Assembly (NCBI GenBank): GCA_003602535.1
Contig: QQSA01000021.1
Span: 15,924 to 68,530, forward strand
Length of the DNA: 52,607 bases
Origin: Candidatus Poseidoniales archaeon
GTDB taxonomy: Archaea; Thermoplasmatota; Poseidoniia; Poseidoniales; Poseidoniaceae
Direction of reading: 5' to 3'
A model generated the notes under the pieces. That model ran no database searches. It had not been told where the DNA came from and saw nothing but the letters and a program-made list of their open reading frames with translations. This document shows, piece by piece, positions 44,500 to 52,453 of this stretch; position 1 is the stretch's first letter; every line of letters begins with the position of its first letter. The position numbers and the translations under genes are program-made.

Positions 44500-45099
44500 A
44501 TGGGTTGGAAGAAATCAGAAATGGACCGCAGATCCAAGCGTAAGGAACTTCCTCAGAAGGGCTATACTCAGCTACTTCAGGGAAGCCGCCTTGCCACAGC
44601 ACGTGCAGTCAACGTAGATGTTCACGTTAAGCACTTATTCGAAATATCTCGTGCTATCAAGCACCGTACCGCAGGAGATGCGATAACTTTCCTAAACAAT
44701 GTACTGAAGATCGATAGCGACAGACCTGACATCCGAAAGAAGGCTGTTGCAGTTCCATTCCGCTTAGGTTCTGGAAACAAGAAGCGCAAGCGATCTGGAC
44801 CTTCGATGGTCGGTCACCGCAAGGGTGGAGTTGGACCGGGAAGATATCCTGTTAAGGCTAGCCGAATCATGATTAAGTTGCTAGAGAGTTGCATGGAAAA
44901 TGCACGCCATCAGTATGAAGACATAGATCCTGAAGAGATGGTTATTACTCACTGTGCAGCACACCGTGGTCAAATTAAGAGAGGATGGACTCCTCGTGCA
45001 CGTGGAAGTGCCTCTCCAAAGAACCACTACCGAGTTAATCTCGAACTATTCCTAGAAGACTTCAGCGGTGCTGAAGATGAGTTGGAGGATGACTTCTGA
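44500..45099 (+). CDS. rpl22: Large-subunit ribosomal protein uL22
   Basis: 199 residues from ATG 44500. GAGGTG is 6 nt upstream; a GTG at 44491 lies within that SD and is rejected. L22 landmarks are SRLATARAVNVDVHVKHLFE, IKHRTAGDAITFLNNVLK, VGHRKGGVGPGRYPVKASR and the long hairpin ending GRTPRARGSASPKNHY-like (here TPRARGSASPKNHYRVN). An acidic tail (SGAEDELEDDF) follows. The protein spans the exit tunnel. It is coupled to S3 downstream. Confidence 0.95.
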   Translation: MGWKKSEMDRRSKRKELPQKGYTQLLQGSRLATARAVNVDVHVKHLFEISRAIKHRTAGDAITFLNNVLKIDSDRPDIRKKAVAVPFRLGSGNKKRKRSGPSMVGHRKGGVGPGRYPVKASRIMIKLLESCMENARHQYEDIDPEEMVITHCAAHRGQIKRGWTPRARGSASPKNHYRVNLELFLEDFSGAEDELEDDF

Positions 45100-45109
45100 G
45101 GTGATTATG

Positions 45110-45778
45110 ATGAGCGACAATAAGAGTACACTAAGACGCATTATCGACCGTAACGTCGAGCGCCACCTTGTCAAGGAATTCTTGATGAATAATACCAAGA
45201 AAGCTGGATTCGGCGGATTGGATATTCGCAGAACACCTAACGGTACAGAAGTAACAGTCAAGGCAGAACGCCCTGGAATGGTTATTGGCCGAAAAGGTAA
45301 GATTATCAATGATCTTCAGAAACAACTCGATGAAAGATTTAGTCTTGAAAACCCTCGTCTAAAGGTCGACGAAGTAGAAGATGCAGCATTGAATGCACAA
45401 GTTATGGCTGAGAAGATTGCAAGCGCTATGGAGCGTGGATGGTATTACCGCCGTGCGGGCCACTCTGCTGCTCTCAACATTATGGAAGCTGGAGCACGTG
45501 GTGTAATCATCACTCTTGCAGGTAAGCTAACTGGAAGCAGAAACAGAACACAGAAGTTCATTCGTGGACACGTAAAGTACTGTGGAGAAACAGCATTGGA
45601 ACACATGGATGTTGGTTACTCAGTATGTATCAAGAAATTAGGTACAATCGGAGTTACAGTAGCAATCATGCGTAAAGGAACCAAACTTCCTCATGAAATC
45701 ACAATCTACTCTGAAGAACAACTGAGAATGAATGCAGAAGCAGCAGAAGATGCTCCAGTCGAGGAGGGATCTGAGTGA
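45110..45778 (+). CDS. rps3: Small-subunit ribosomal protein uS3
   Basis: 222 residues from ATG 45110, six nt after GAGGTG. The adjacent ATG 45107 is only 3 nt from it. The KH domain (TEVTVKAERPGMVIGRKGK) and the C-terminal S3 domain (KFIRGHVKYCGETALEHM, TIGVTVAIMRKGTKLPHE) are present, ending in an acidic tail (EAAEDAPVEEGSE). It lies at the mRNA entry of the 30S subunit. Its TGA overlaps the GTG start of L29. Confidence 0.96.
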   Translation: MSDNKSTLRRIIDRNVERHLVKEFLMNNTKKAGFGGLDIRRTPNGTEVTVKAERPGMVIGRKGKIINDLQKQLDERFSLENPRLKVDEVEDAALNAQVMAEKIASAMERGWYYRRAGHSAALNIMEAGARGVIITLAGKLTGSRNRTQKFIRGHVKYCGETALEHMDVGYSVCIKKLGTIGVTVAIMRKGTKLPHEITIYSEEQLRMNAEAAEDAPVEEGSE

Positions 45779-45966
45779 CCCATGTTTCAAACAGAGAAAT
45801 CGCTTCAATGAGCGCAGATGCTCTCAAAGATAGATTAACAGAGCTGCAAGAAGAACTTCTGCAACTTCGTGCTGAACAGTCACTTGGTGGAACCCCTTCC
45901 AATATGGGTGCTTTCAAGGCTTGTCGACGCTCAATAGCGCGTATCAAGACTAAGATGGCTGAATGA
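45775..45966 (+). CDS. rpl29: Large-subunit ribosomal protein uL29
   Basis: 63 residues. Start is GTG 45775, overlapping the S3 stop (GTGA), with GGAGG just upstream. It has the two-helix L29 pattern: SADALKDRLTELQEELLQLR and then KACRRSIARIKTKMAE. It is at the tunnel exit next to L23. An AT-rich gap of 36 nt separates it from eIF1. Confidence 0.94.
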   Translation: MTHVSNREIASMSADALKDRLTELQEELLQLRAEQSLGGTPSNMGAFKACRRSIARIKTKMAE

Positions 45967-46002
45967 TATTATCAAATTAAAAGAGAAAGGAGGTGAATGA
46001 AA

Positions 46003-46302
46003 ATGGCTGCAATGTGCAATGTATGTGGACTTCCTTTCGAATTATGCATTTGTCAAGAGATTGCTAAGGAGCAACAAAAAGCCACTATCAGCACCGACCG
46101 CCGACGCTACGGCAAGATTGTTACTAAAGTCGAAGGAATCGATGATTCAGCTATCGACATAAATCAACTTGCTAAACTGTTGAAGAATAGGTGTGCTGCT
46201 GGTGGAACTGTTAAAGGACGTGTGATTGAACTTCAAGGAGATCACAAGAAAAAAGCTGCAGCGGTTCTTTCAAACAATGGATTCAATGTGGAGGTGCGAT
46301 AA
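46003..46302 (+). CDS. Translation initiation factor eIF1-like (SUI1 family)
   Basis: 99 residues. An N-terminal cysteine knuckle (MCNVCGLPFELCICQE) precedes the SUI1 core (YGKIVTKVEGIDDSAIDINQ, KNRCAAGGTVKGRVIELQGD). It helps fidelity of start-codon selection on the small subunit. SD GGAGGTG lies 7 nt before ATG 46003; ATG 45997 falls too close. Its place between L29 and Rnp1 is the standard archaeal order. Confidence 0.95.
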   Translation: MAAMCNVCGLPFELCICQEIAKEQQKATISTDRRRYGKIVTKVEGIDDSAIDINQLAKLLKNRCAAGGTVKGRVIELQGDHKKKAAAVLSNNGFNVEVR

Positions 46303-46303
46303 G

Positions 46304-46567
46304 ATGGTTAACGCACTTCTGAATCAATCTTGGATAGGACGTGACATGATTGTTACTTCTTCTCCAGATATTGGACTAGTTGGACGTAGCGGTTTAATCG
46401 TTGACGAAACTAGAGAAACCATCACTTTGTTAGAGAATAATCGTGAAGTTATTCTTAGCAAGAGTTCTATCGAATTCAATCTAGGTGGCAGCGATGCCAC
46501 CATCGTTGGAATGTTGATGCGGCAACGTTCCGAGGACAGAATATACCGCAATTATAGGAGTGAGTGA
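46304..46567 (+). CDS. Ribonuclease P protein component 1 (Rnp1/Rpp29)
   Basis: 87 residues. The Sm-like barrel of Rpp29 is recognisable: SWIGRDMIVTSSPDIGLVGR, then GLIVDETRETITLLENN and ILSKSSIEFNL. It stabilises RNase P RNA for tRNA 5' maturation. It starts one nt after the eIF1 stop, with GAGGTG upstream. Its TGA overlaps a GTG that could start S17. The RNA subunit of the enzyme was not found in this window. Confidence 0.92.
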   Translation: MVNALLNQSWIGRDMIVTSSPDIGLVGRSGLIVDETRETITLLENNREVILSKSSIEFNLGGSDATIVGMLMRQRSEDRIYRNYRSE

Positions 46568-46572
46568 TTACG

Positions 46573-46908
46573 ATGCGCGACATCGGAGTTGATGTGAAAC
46601 CCCCTGCCGGTGAGTGGGATGGAGATGAGAACTGCCCGTTCTACGGGTCCCTGCGCCTACGCGGCCAGGTACTTGAAGGAACAGTAGCAGGAGTAGGAAT
46701 GCTGAGAACAATAGTTGTCGAAAGAGACAATGTTCGTTACATGCAGAAATATGAGAGATATGAAAAGCGCACAAGTGCACTTTCTGCTCATCTTCCAAAT
46801 TGTATTGGCGGAGTAGAAATTGGTGACAGAGTGAAAATCATGGAATGCCGTCCGCTTTCCAAGACAGTTTCATTCTGTGTCATCGAGAACAACGGAGGTG
46901 AGGCTTGA
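46573..46908 (+). CDS. rps17: Small-subunit ribosomal protein uS17
   Basis: 111 residues from ATG 46573. A GTG at 46564 would add three residues. The archaeal start MRDIGVDVKPPAGEWDGDENCP, the core GTVAGVGMLRTIVVERDNVR and SAHLPNCIGGVEIGDRVKIM, and ECRPLSKTVSFCVIE are typical. It binds 16S helix 11 region in the 30S body. Its stop overlaps the L14 ATG (ATGA). Confidence 0.95.
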   Translation: MRDIGVDVKPPAGEWDGDENCPFYGSLRLRGQVLEGTVAGVGMLRTIVVERDNVRYMQKYERYEKRTSALSAHLPNCIGGVEIGDRVKIMECRPLSKTVSFCVIENNGGEA

Positions 46909-47306
46909 TGCGTGGAATCGCAGGTAAGCAAACCCGTGGTCTGCCTACAATGGCTAGATTGCAAGTGGCCGATAACACAGGAGCTAAGATCGCTCAACTG
47001 ATCAACGTTCGCAAGTTAGGTGGCACAATGCGCCGTTATCCAGCAGCAGGCGTTGGAGACTTGATCAAAGTTTCAGTAAAGCGTGGTACTCCTGAAACAC
47101 GTCGACAAATGTTCAACGCAGTAGTAATCCGCCAACGCCGTCCATTCCGTAGAGTCGACGGTACTTGGGTCCAATTCGAAGACAATGCTTGTGTCATTAC
47201 AAATGAAAAAGGCGATGTCCAAGGTTCCGATATCAAAGGGCCTGTATCACGTGAGGCAGCAGAACGCTGGCCTCGTATCGCAGCAACTGCGAAACAGATC
47301 GTATGA
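46908..47306 (+). CDS. rpl14: Large-subunit ribosomal protein uL14
   Basis: 132 residues. Conserved blocks are LQVADNTGAKIAQLINVRKL, YPAAGVGDLIKVSVKRGTPE, AVVIRQRRPFRRVDGTWVQF and GDVQGSDIKGPVSREAAERW. It forms an intersubunit bridge and the aIF6/RsfS docking site. The start is ATG 46908, overlapping the S17 stop. L24 follows after 9 nt with an SD (GAGGTG). Confidence 0.97.
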   Translation: MRGIAGKQTRGLPTMARLQVADNTGAKIAQLINVRKLGGTMRRYPAAGVGDLIKVSVKRGTPETRRQMFNAVVIRQRRPFRRVDGTWVQFEDNACVITNEKGDVQGSDIKGPVSREAAERWPRIAATAKQIV

Positions 47307-47315
47307 GGTGATTCA

Positions 47316-47723
47316 ATGGTTAAGAGCAGCAAACCAGGAAAGCAACGCAAAGCACAAGCTAATGCGCCTATGCACATCAAGCGCAAGCGTGTACGCGCTC
47401 GCCTATTATTAGACAAGCCAGACGCACGTCTTGCAGGACTACGTTCCGTCACAGTCCGTGTCGGTGATACAGTACGTGTAGTTCGCGGAGATTTTGCACA
47501 CGGTGGCAAGAGAGTTGGTGGCAAGCGAAATGCAGATCCATTAACTGGTAAAGTTCTCAATGTAGAATCCAATACTGGTCGTATCTTCGTAGAAGGTGCT
47601 ACCGCTACAAAATCAGACAACAGAGAAGAAGCAGTGCCGGTCCACTGCTCGAACGTCGTCGTCGTTAAGTTAGACGAGACGGACAAGTTGCGAATGCAAC
47701 ATTTGACCGCAGATAGGAGTTGA
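47316..47723 (+). CDS. rpl24: Large-subunit ribosomal protein uL24
   Basis: 135 residues. A basic start (KSSKPGKQRKAQANAPMHIK) is followed by the KOW motif (VTVRVGDTVRVVRGDFAHGG) and a beta domain ending KLDETDKLRMQHL. It is an early 50S assembly protein. The stop is 5 nt before ATG 47729 of S4e. Typical archaeal length. Confidence 0.95.
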   Translation: MVKSSKPGKQRKAQANAPMHIKRKRVRARLLLDKPDARLAGLRSVTVRVGDTVRVVRGDFAHGGKRVGGKRNADPLTGKVLNVESNTGRIFVEGATATKSDNREEAVPVHCSNVVVVKLDETDKLRMQHLTADRS

Positions 47724-47728
47724 ATGAA

Positions 47729-48430
47729 ATGGGAAGTAGTAGTCATTTGAAGCGATTGGCCATCCCTCGTAGCTGGCCTCTTCCACGTAAGACAACAGTT
47801 TGGGTAACACGTCCACGTGCAGGTGCTCATAGTCTTGAGAGATGCATGCCTTTGAATATTGTAATCCGAGATGTTATCGGTCTTGCTAGATCCACCCGTG
47901 AAGTTAGAACAATACTGCACAACGGCCTTGCTAAGGTCGATGGCCGTGTTGTCAAAGACACACGCCGTGGAGTAGGAATAATGGATGTTCTAACTTTAGG
48001 AGAAGAAAATTACCGCTGTGTATTAGACACAAATGGTCGTCTAAGGTACAGAGCAATTTCTGCTGAAGAAGCTGGTTGGAAAGTTTGCCGTGTTGAAGGC
48101 AAATCTACAATCAAGGGAGGAAAGACTCAGGTTCACCTTCACGATGGACGTAACATCTTGGTAGATGATGCGTCTGAACACAAGACTGGAGATTCACTGA
48201 AGATTTCACTTCCAGATCAAAAGGTTCTCGAACACATAAAGTTCGGTGAAGGAACCAGATGTATGCTGGTTGGTGGAGTTCACGTTGGAAAACTTGCAGA
48301 CGTCACCGATGTTATCGTAAAGCGTTCAAGTATGCCTAATGAAGTTGAATTTGATGGATTCGGAACAATTACTGACAACGTATTCTCAGTCGGTAGCTGT
48401 GTTCTACCTGGTGTGGAGGTGAGCCAATGA
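47729..48430 (+). CDS. rps4e: Small-subunit ribosomal protein eS4
   Basis: 233 residues. The archaeal/eukaryotic S4e pattern is present: HLKRLAIPRSWPLPRKTTVW, PLNIVIRDVIGLARSTREVR, the S4 RNA-binding segment (AKVDGRVVKDTRRGVGIMD) and a KOW segment (GGVHVGKLADVTDVI). Start ATG 47729 is preferred over TTG 47720, with AGGAG at 47715-47719. The stop overlaps the L5 start (ATGA). Confidence 0.95.
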   Translation: MGSSSHLKRLAIPRSWPLPRKTTVWVTRPRAGAHSLERCMPLNIVIRDVIGLARSTREVRTILHNGLAKVDGRVVKDTRRGVGIMDVLTLGEENYRCVLDTNGRLRYRAISAEEAGWKVCRVEGKSTIKGGKTQVHLHDGRNILVDDASEHKTGDSLKISLPDQKVLEHIKFGEGTRCMLVGGVHVGKLADVTDVIVKRSSMPNEVEFDGFGTITDNVFSVGSCVLPGVEVSQ

Positions 48431-48954
48431 GTGAGTCAGTTAACCCAATGGCGGTTCCACAAATTTCCAAGGTAGTAGTCAACATTGGTGTTGGTGAAGG
48501 TGGAGATCGCCTATCCAATGCTGAAAAGGTTCTAAACTTGGTAACCGGAGTTACTCCTGTCAGAACATTAGGTAAGCAACAGAACCGTGACCTCAAGGTA
48601 CGTGTAGGATTCCCAATTGGGTGTAAGGCTACAATGAGGGACTCGGAATCAATCAATAAATTCCTCAAAGATGCATTTTGGGTTCGTGAGAACATTATCC
48701 CAACTTGGAACTTTGACAGAACTGGAAACCTTTCTTTTGGAATTCCAGATTATACTGACTTACCTGAACAAAAATATGATCCAGATATCGGTATCTTTGG
48801 CATGGACATCAATGTCGTGCTTGAGAGGCCTGGCCACCGTGTCAGTCGTCGCCGACGTCGTAGTGCAAAAGTTGCACAGAGCCACCGAACCAATGCTGAT
48901 GAAGCCAGAGCATGGTTTGTTGAGAATTTTGGCATCACAATCTTGGAGGAGTGA
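48427..48954 (+). CDS. rpl5: Large-subunit ribosomal protein uL5
   Basis: 175 residues. L5 features: [57 protein letters not shown] and [20 protein letters not shown]. It binds 5S rRNA and contacts the P-site tRNA. The stop is 2 nt before ATG 48957 of S14, and GGAGGAGTG upstream of that ATG is its SD. Confidence 0.96.
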   Translation: MSESVNPMAVPQISKVVVNIGVGEGGDRLSNAEKVLNLVTGVTPVRTLGKQQNRDLKVRVGFPIGCKATMRDSESINKFLKDAFWVRENIIPTWNFDRTGNLSFGIPDYTDLPEQKYDPDIGIFGMDINVVLERPGHRVSRRRRRSAKVAQSHRTNADEARAWFVENFGITILEE

Positions 48955-48956
48955 AA

Positions 48957-49109
48957 ATGGCACGAGACCATGGTGAAAATATTGGAAGAACAAACGGATG
49001 CCGCAGATGTGGACGCCGCCGAGGAATGATTCGCCGTCATGGACTACGACTATGCAGGCAGTGTTTCCGCGATGTAGCTCCAGAAATAGGATTTAAGAAA
49101 ATGAATTGA
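48957..49109 (+). CDS. rps14: Small-subunit ribosomal protein uS14, zinc-binding short form
   Basis: 50 residues ([15 protein letters not shown] then [17 protein letters not shown], and [18 protein letters not shown]). Two CxxC pairs, Cys15/Cys18 and Cys33/Cys36, form the zinc site of the C+ S14 form. It sits in the 30S head. SD GGAGGAG lies about 5-6 nt upstream; S8 follows with GAGGTG. Easily missed because of its length, but its place between L5 and S8 and its motifs are decisive. Confidence 0.95.
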   Translation: MARDHGENIGRTNGCRRCGRRRGMIRRHGLRLCRQCFRDVAPEIGFKKMN

Positions 49110-49119
49110 GGTGATTATG

Positions 49120-49509
49120 ATGCAGTTTGACCCCCTTAATGATGCACTAGCTAAACTCTACAATGCAGAGCAAGCTGGTAAATACAACGTAGACCTCTCT
49201 CCAGCTTCCAAGTTGCTTGGATCTGTTCTAGAGATAATGCAAACCTCCGGCTATGTCGGAGAGATTGAGAAGAACGACGACGGACGTGGAGGAAGTTACA
49301 TCGTGCAACTTCGTGGCGCCATAAACGAATGTGGTGTTGTTAAGCCACGCCACTCAGTCCGCCGCCAGGAGTTCGATAAGTGGGAAGGTCGCTACCTTCC
49401 TGCACAAGATTTCGGGCTACTGATTTTGACTACTAACAGTGGTATTATGCACCACAAAGATGCAAAGGAAAGCCGAATTGGCGGTAAACTCCTTGCATAT
49501 GTTTTCTGA
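49120..49509 (+). CDS. rps8: Small-subunit ribosomal protein uS8
   Basis: 129 residues. Start ATG 49120 is 6 nt after GAGGTG; ATG 49117 is 3 nt after it and is a close alternative. S8 landmarks are DPLNDALAKLYNAEQAGKYN, ASKLLGSVLEIMQTSGYVGE, CGVVKPRHSVRRQEFDKWEG and LTTNSGIMHHKDAKESRIGG near the end. It binds the 16S central domain. In bacteria S8 also represses the spc operon; unknown here. Confidence 0.95.
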   Translation: MQFDPLNDALAKLYNAEQAGKYNVDLSPASKLLGSVLEIMQTSGYVGEIEKNDDGRGGSYIVQLRGAINECGVVKPRHSVRRQEFDKWEGRYLPAQDFGLLILTTNSGIMHHKDAKESRIGGKLLAYVF

Positions 49510-49519
49510 GGTGATTAGG

Positions 49520-50059
49520 ATGGTAAAATTAGACCGAATTGAACACACAGTAGAAATTCCAGAAGGAGTTTCTGCAACGATTGATGGTGACATGGTCACT
49601 ATCACAGGACCTAAGGGTAACCTATCTAGGGAATTTGCTAGTGCTAGACACGACATTTTCCAAGAGGGTGGCGCTTTACTAGTTCGCATCGATCTTCCTC
49701 GTCGTAAAGAGAGAGCTCTTGCAGGAACATGGAATGCACACTTGAACAATATGGTAAAGGGAGTTACAGAAGGCTTCACATACAAATTGAAGGCACTTTA
49801 CTCTCACTTCCCTATGACATTAGCAGTAAAGGGTAACGAATTCGTAGTAAACAATTACTTTGGAGAGCGCGTCCCAAGGTCTGCTGTAATCCTCAACGGC
49901 GTCGAAGTTAAGGTTCAGAACAAGACTGAAGTGACAGTCAGTGGTATGGACAAGGAAGCAGTTGGACAAACTGCGGCCAACATCGAACGTTGCACTACCG
50001 TAAAGAAGCGTGACAGGCGTGTATTCCAAGATGGAATTTACCTGATCGAGAAGGCATGA
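49520..50059 (+). CDS. rpl6: Large-subunit ribosomal protein uL6
   Basis: 179 residues from ATG 49520, with GAGGTG upstream. It has the duplicated L6 fold: IPEGVSATIDGDMVTITGPK in the first half and NYFGERVPRSAVILNGVEVK in the second, then the RDRRVFQDGIYLIEKA end. It lies near the sarcin-ricin loop and the GTPase centre. It is followed by L32e after 13 nt with GGAGGAATTG. Confidence 0.96.
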   Translation: MVKLDRIEHTVEIPEGVSATIDGDMVTITGPKGNLSREFASARHDIFQEGGALLVRIDLPRRKERALAGTWNAHLNNMVKGVTEGFTYKLKALYSHFPMTLAVKGNEFVVNNYFGERVPRSAVILNGVEVKVQNKTEVTVSGMDKEAVGQTAANIERCTTVKKRDRRVFQDGIYLIEKA

Positions 50060-50072
50060 TGGAGGAATTGAG

Positions 50073-50714
50073 ATGAGTGATTACGAAAATATGACTGTTG
50101 CTGAACTCAAGGAGTTGCTAAAAGAAGCAGGATTGCCTGTTTCTGGAAAGAAAGCAGACTTGATCGCACGCCTACAAGATGGTGCAGAAGAAACTGCTCC
50201 TGCAGAAGAGGAAATCGTAGAAGAAGAAATCGACGATGAAGTTGATGACGATGACTATGATGACGAAGACTGGGATGATGAGGAATTCGATGAAGAACAC
50301 GTCGCTCGTCAGAAACCAATTCTATCTGATGATATGAAGGCAGCATTAGCATTGCGTGCTGCTCAGAAGAAAGGAACCCCTTCTTTCCGTAGAACCGAAT
50401 GGTTCCGTTACAAGCGTCTATCACGTTCCGGATGGAGAAAACCTCACGGTATGGATAACAAGCAACGCCGCAATTACAAGTATCGTGGTTCTCTTGTAAG
50501 AATTGGACATGGTAAGGTGAAGGCAGCAAATGGTCTACACCCATCAGGTTTCGAAGAAGTTATGGTTCACAATTCTAGTGACTTAGACAGTATGGATGCT
50601 GAGACACAAGCAGCACGTGTTGGCGCTACAGTCGGCGGTCGCAAGCGAGAGATTATTCACTCACGTGCGGATGAATTAGGAATTAGAGTACTAAATCGCA
50701 GGAGGGATCGCTGA
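50073..50714 (+). CDS. rpl32e: Ribosomal protein eL32 with N-terminal SAP domain
   Basis: 213 residues. Residues 1-40 form an SAP-like helix-turn-helix (MTVAELKELLKEAGLPVSGK then KADLIARLQDG), usually a DNA- or RNA-binding motif. Residues about 43-78 are strongly acidic. The L32e domain begins near residue 100 with SFRRTEWFRYKRLSRSGWRK, then NKQRRNYKYRGSLVRIGHG, and ends LGIRVLNRRRDR. It is a 50S component. Its TGATG overlap with L19e implies coupled translation. The extension is unusual: many archaeal L32e proteins have an N-terminal extension, but an SAP fusion is not a feature I know as standard. Confidence 0.93.
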   Translation: MSDYENMTVAELKELLKEAGLPVSGKKADLIARLQDGAEETAPAEEEIVEEEIDDEVDDDDYDDEDWDDEEFDEEHVARQKPILSDDMKAALALRAAQKKGTPSFRRTEWFRYKRLSRSGWRKPHGMDNKQRRNYKYRGSLVRIGHGKVKAANGLHPSGFEEVMVHNSSDLDSMDAETQAARVGATVGGRKREIIHSRADELGIRVLNRRRDR

Positions 50715-51172
50715 TGCAGATAACTAATCAAAAGAAGATGGCAGCTCAAATTCTAAAGTGCGGTGTTCACCGTGTTTGGATTAACCCTTCTTACCTAGAC
50801 CAGGTTGCACAATCTGTTCAGAAAGAAGATATCCGCGAAGCTATCGATAATGGATGGATTAAGGCTAAGGCAATCAAGGGAACTTCCCGTGTCCGTGCTC
50901 TTAAGCGTCAGGAACAGAAGCAGAAAGGACGTCAAAAAGGTCAAGGAAAAAGATCCGGTTCTGCCAATGCTCGTAATCCTCGAAAGCAGCAATGGATGGC
51001 TACAATCCGTGCTCAAAGGCGCACCCTGAAAGGAATGCGTGAAGATGGAACTCTGAAGAGTTCACAATACCGCCACTATTACCTAAAGGCAAAAGGTGGA
51101 TCTTACCGTTCAATAGCTCATATGAAGGCTCAGATGGGTGTTGAAGGAATCTCCATTGGAGGTGATGAGTGA
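50714..51172 (+). CDS. rpl19e: Large-subunit ribosomal protein eL19
   Basis: 152 residues. eL19 motifs: NQKKMAAQILKCGVHRVWIN, the helix REAIDNGWIKAKAIKGTSRV and the basic KQKGRQKGQGKRSGSANARN, then WMATIRAQRRTLKGMREDG. It bridges the subunits via its long C-terminal helix. Start ATG 50714 overlaps the L32e stop; its own stop overlaps the L18 ATG. Confidence 0.96.
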   Translation: MQITNQKKMAAQILKCGVHRVWINPSYLDQVAQSVQKEDIREAIDNGWIKAKAIKGTSRVRALKRQEQKQKGRQKGQGKRSGSANARNPRKQQWMATIRAQRRTLKGMREDGTLKSSQYRHYYLKAKGGSYRSIAHMKAQMGVEGISIGGDE

Positions 51173-51684
51173 TGGCTAACGGACCACGACAACGCAATCA
51201 ATACCGTCGCCGAAGATCTGGTGAAACAGATTATCGCCGCCGTCTAAAACTACTGAAGAGTGGAATCTCTCGTGCAGTGGTTAGAATTTCCAATACTCGT
51301 GTTGTATGCCAAGTAGTCTCTTGGGAGAGAGATGGAGACAAAGTCGAGTTGACTGTTACTGGCGATGATTTGGTATCTCGCTACGGATGGCCAGAATCAA
51401 ACTCTCGCAAAAATATTCCAGCATCCTATCTAGTAGGCTACGCTCTCGGAAAGTCCGCACTTGCTGCAGGACATGATGAAGCAGTGCTTGACATTGGATT
51501 GGCTGCTAGTACAAACGGAAACCGTGTGTTCGCTGCTCTGAAAGGAATGGTTGATGCAGGATTAGAGATACCTCATGGGGAATCTGTACTTCCTGGAGAA
51601 GACCGCCTGAACGGTGCGCACATAGACGATTCTTATGCTTCAACAGTTGAAGCAACCAAGTCAAAGATTGAGGAGGCGTTCTGA
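51172..51684 (+). CDS. rpl18: Large-subunit ribosomal protein uL18
   Basis: 170 residues from ATG 51172; the preceding GTG at 51169 would add one residue. It has the 5S rRNA-binding pattern YRRRRSGETDYRRRLKLLKS, VRISNTRVVCQVVSWERDGD, SYLVGYALGKSALAAGHDEA and AVLDIGLAASTNGNRVFAAL, then EIPHGESVLPGEDRLNGAHI. It anchors 5S rRNA in the 50S subunit. SD GGAGGTGATGAG is just upstream. Confidence 0.96.
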   Translation: MANGPRQRNQYRRRRSGETDYRRRLKLLKSGISRAVVRISNTRVVCQVVSWERDGDKVELTVTGDDLVSRYGWPESNSRKNIPASYLVGYALGKSALAAGHDEAVLDIGLAASTNGNRVFAALKGMVDAGLEIPHGESVLPGEDRLNGAHIDDSYASTVEATKSKIEEAF

Positions 51685-51685
51685 T

Positions 51686-52453
51686 ATGAGTGAAGATACA
51701 TCCCAGATGGCACCGGGTCTGATTAAGGCCTTTGCACCAGTAGAAGAAGAGCAAAACGATGGAGGCCGCCGCCGCCGTCGCACATCAGCTGATGAAGCAA
51801 TATCTGCTCTACGATCATGGTCGCCTAAGACACGTCTAGGCCGTGAAGTAATGGCGGGTCGAATCGTAACTTACGAGCAAGCATTAGCGTCTGGTTTACC
51901 AATTCGTGAAGTTGAAATCGTAGATGCACTGATTCCAAATCTAGAAGATGAAGTTATCAAAGTAAATATGGTTCAAAGAATGACTGACTCTGGACGTCGT
52001 GTTCGATTCAATGTTATGGCCTGTGTCGGTAACAAAGACGGATATGTCGGTTTAGCAATGGCTAAGGGCAAGGAAGTTGCTCAAACTATCCGCAAGGCTC
52101 TTACTGCTGCTAAACTAAGTCTAATTCAAATTCAGCGTGGTAACGGTTCTTGGGAATCAAGCGTAGGGCCTGGAACTTCTGTGCCATTCAAGGTTCAGGG
52201 ACAAGCAGGTTCCACTCGTGTAACACTGATGCCTGCACCTGCAGGTAAGGGATTGGTTATCGGTGAAACCGGTAAGCGTGTTCTTGAACTAGCAGGTGTT
52301 TCAGATGTACTTTCTCGTACAAAAGGACAGACACGTACCACTATCAATTACGCAGCAGCAACTTTCAATGCATTAGCTGAAATTAACCGAACTAGAGTTA
52401 ATGATTCTCAGCGTGCAGAGTTATTCATCCACAAAGGGAGGATTCTAGAATGA
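51686..52453 (+). CDS. rps5: Small-subunit ribosomal protein uS5
   Basis: 255 residues from ATG 51686, which follows the L18 stop directly. S5 motifs: VEIVDALIPNLEDEVIKVNM, RRVRFNVMACVGNKDGYVGL, AMAKGKEVAQTIRKALTAA, GTSVPFKVQGQAGSTRVTLM and PAPAGKGLVIGETGKRVLEL. It has an N-terminal extension of roughly 45 residues with a basic patch (GGRRRRRTSADE), as in many archaea. It lies at the decoding region. The stop overlaps the L30 start. Confidence 0.96.
   Translation: MSEDTSQMAPGLIKAFAPVEEEQNDGGRRRRRTSADEAISALRSWSPKTRLGREVMAGRIVTYEQALASGLPIREVEIVDALIPNLEDEVIKVNMVQRMTDSGRRVRFNVMACVGNKDGYVGLAMAKGKEVAQTIRKALTAAKLSLIQIQRGNGSWESSVGPGTSVPFKVQGQAGSTRVTLMPAPAGKGLVIGETGKRVLELAGVSDVLSRTKGQTRTTINYAAATFNALAEINRTRVNDSQRAELFIHKGRILE

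Noticed and set aside
47036-47920. 294-codon reverse-strand open frame over L14, L24 and S4e
   Set aside because: It lies antisense to three strongly conserved ribosomal genes and shows no family resemblance.
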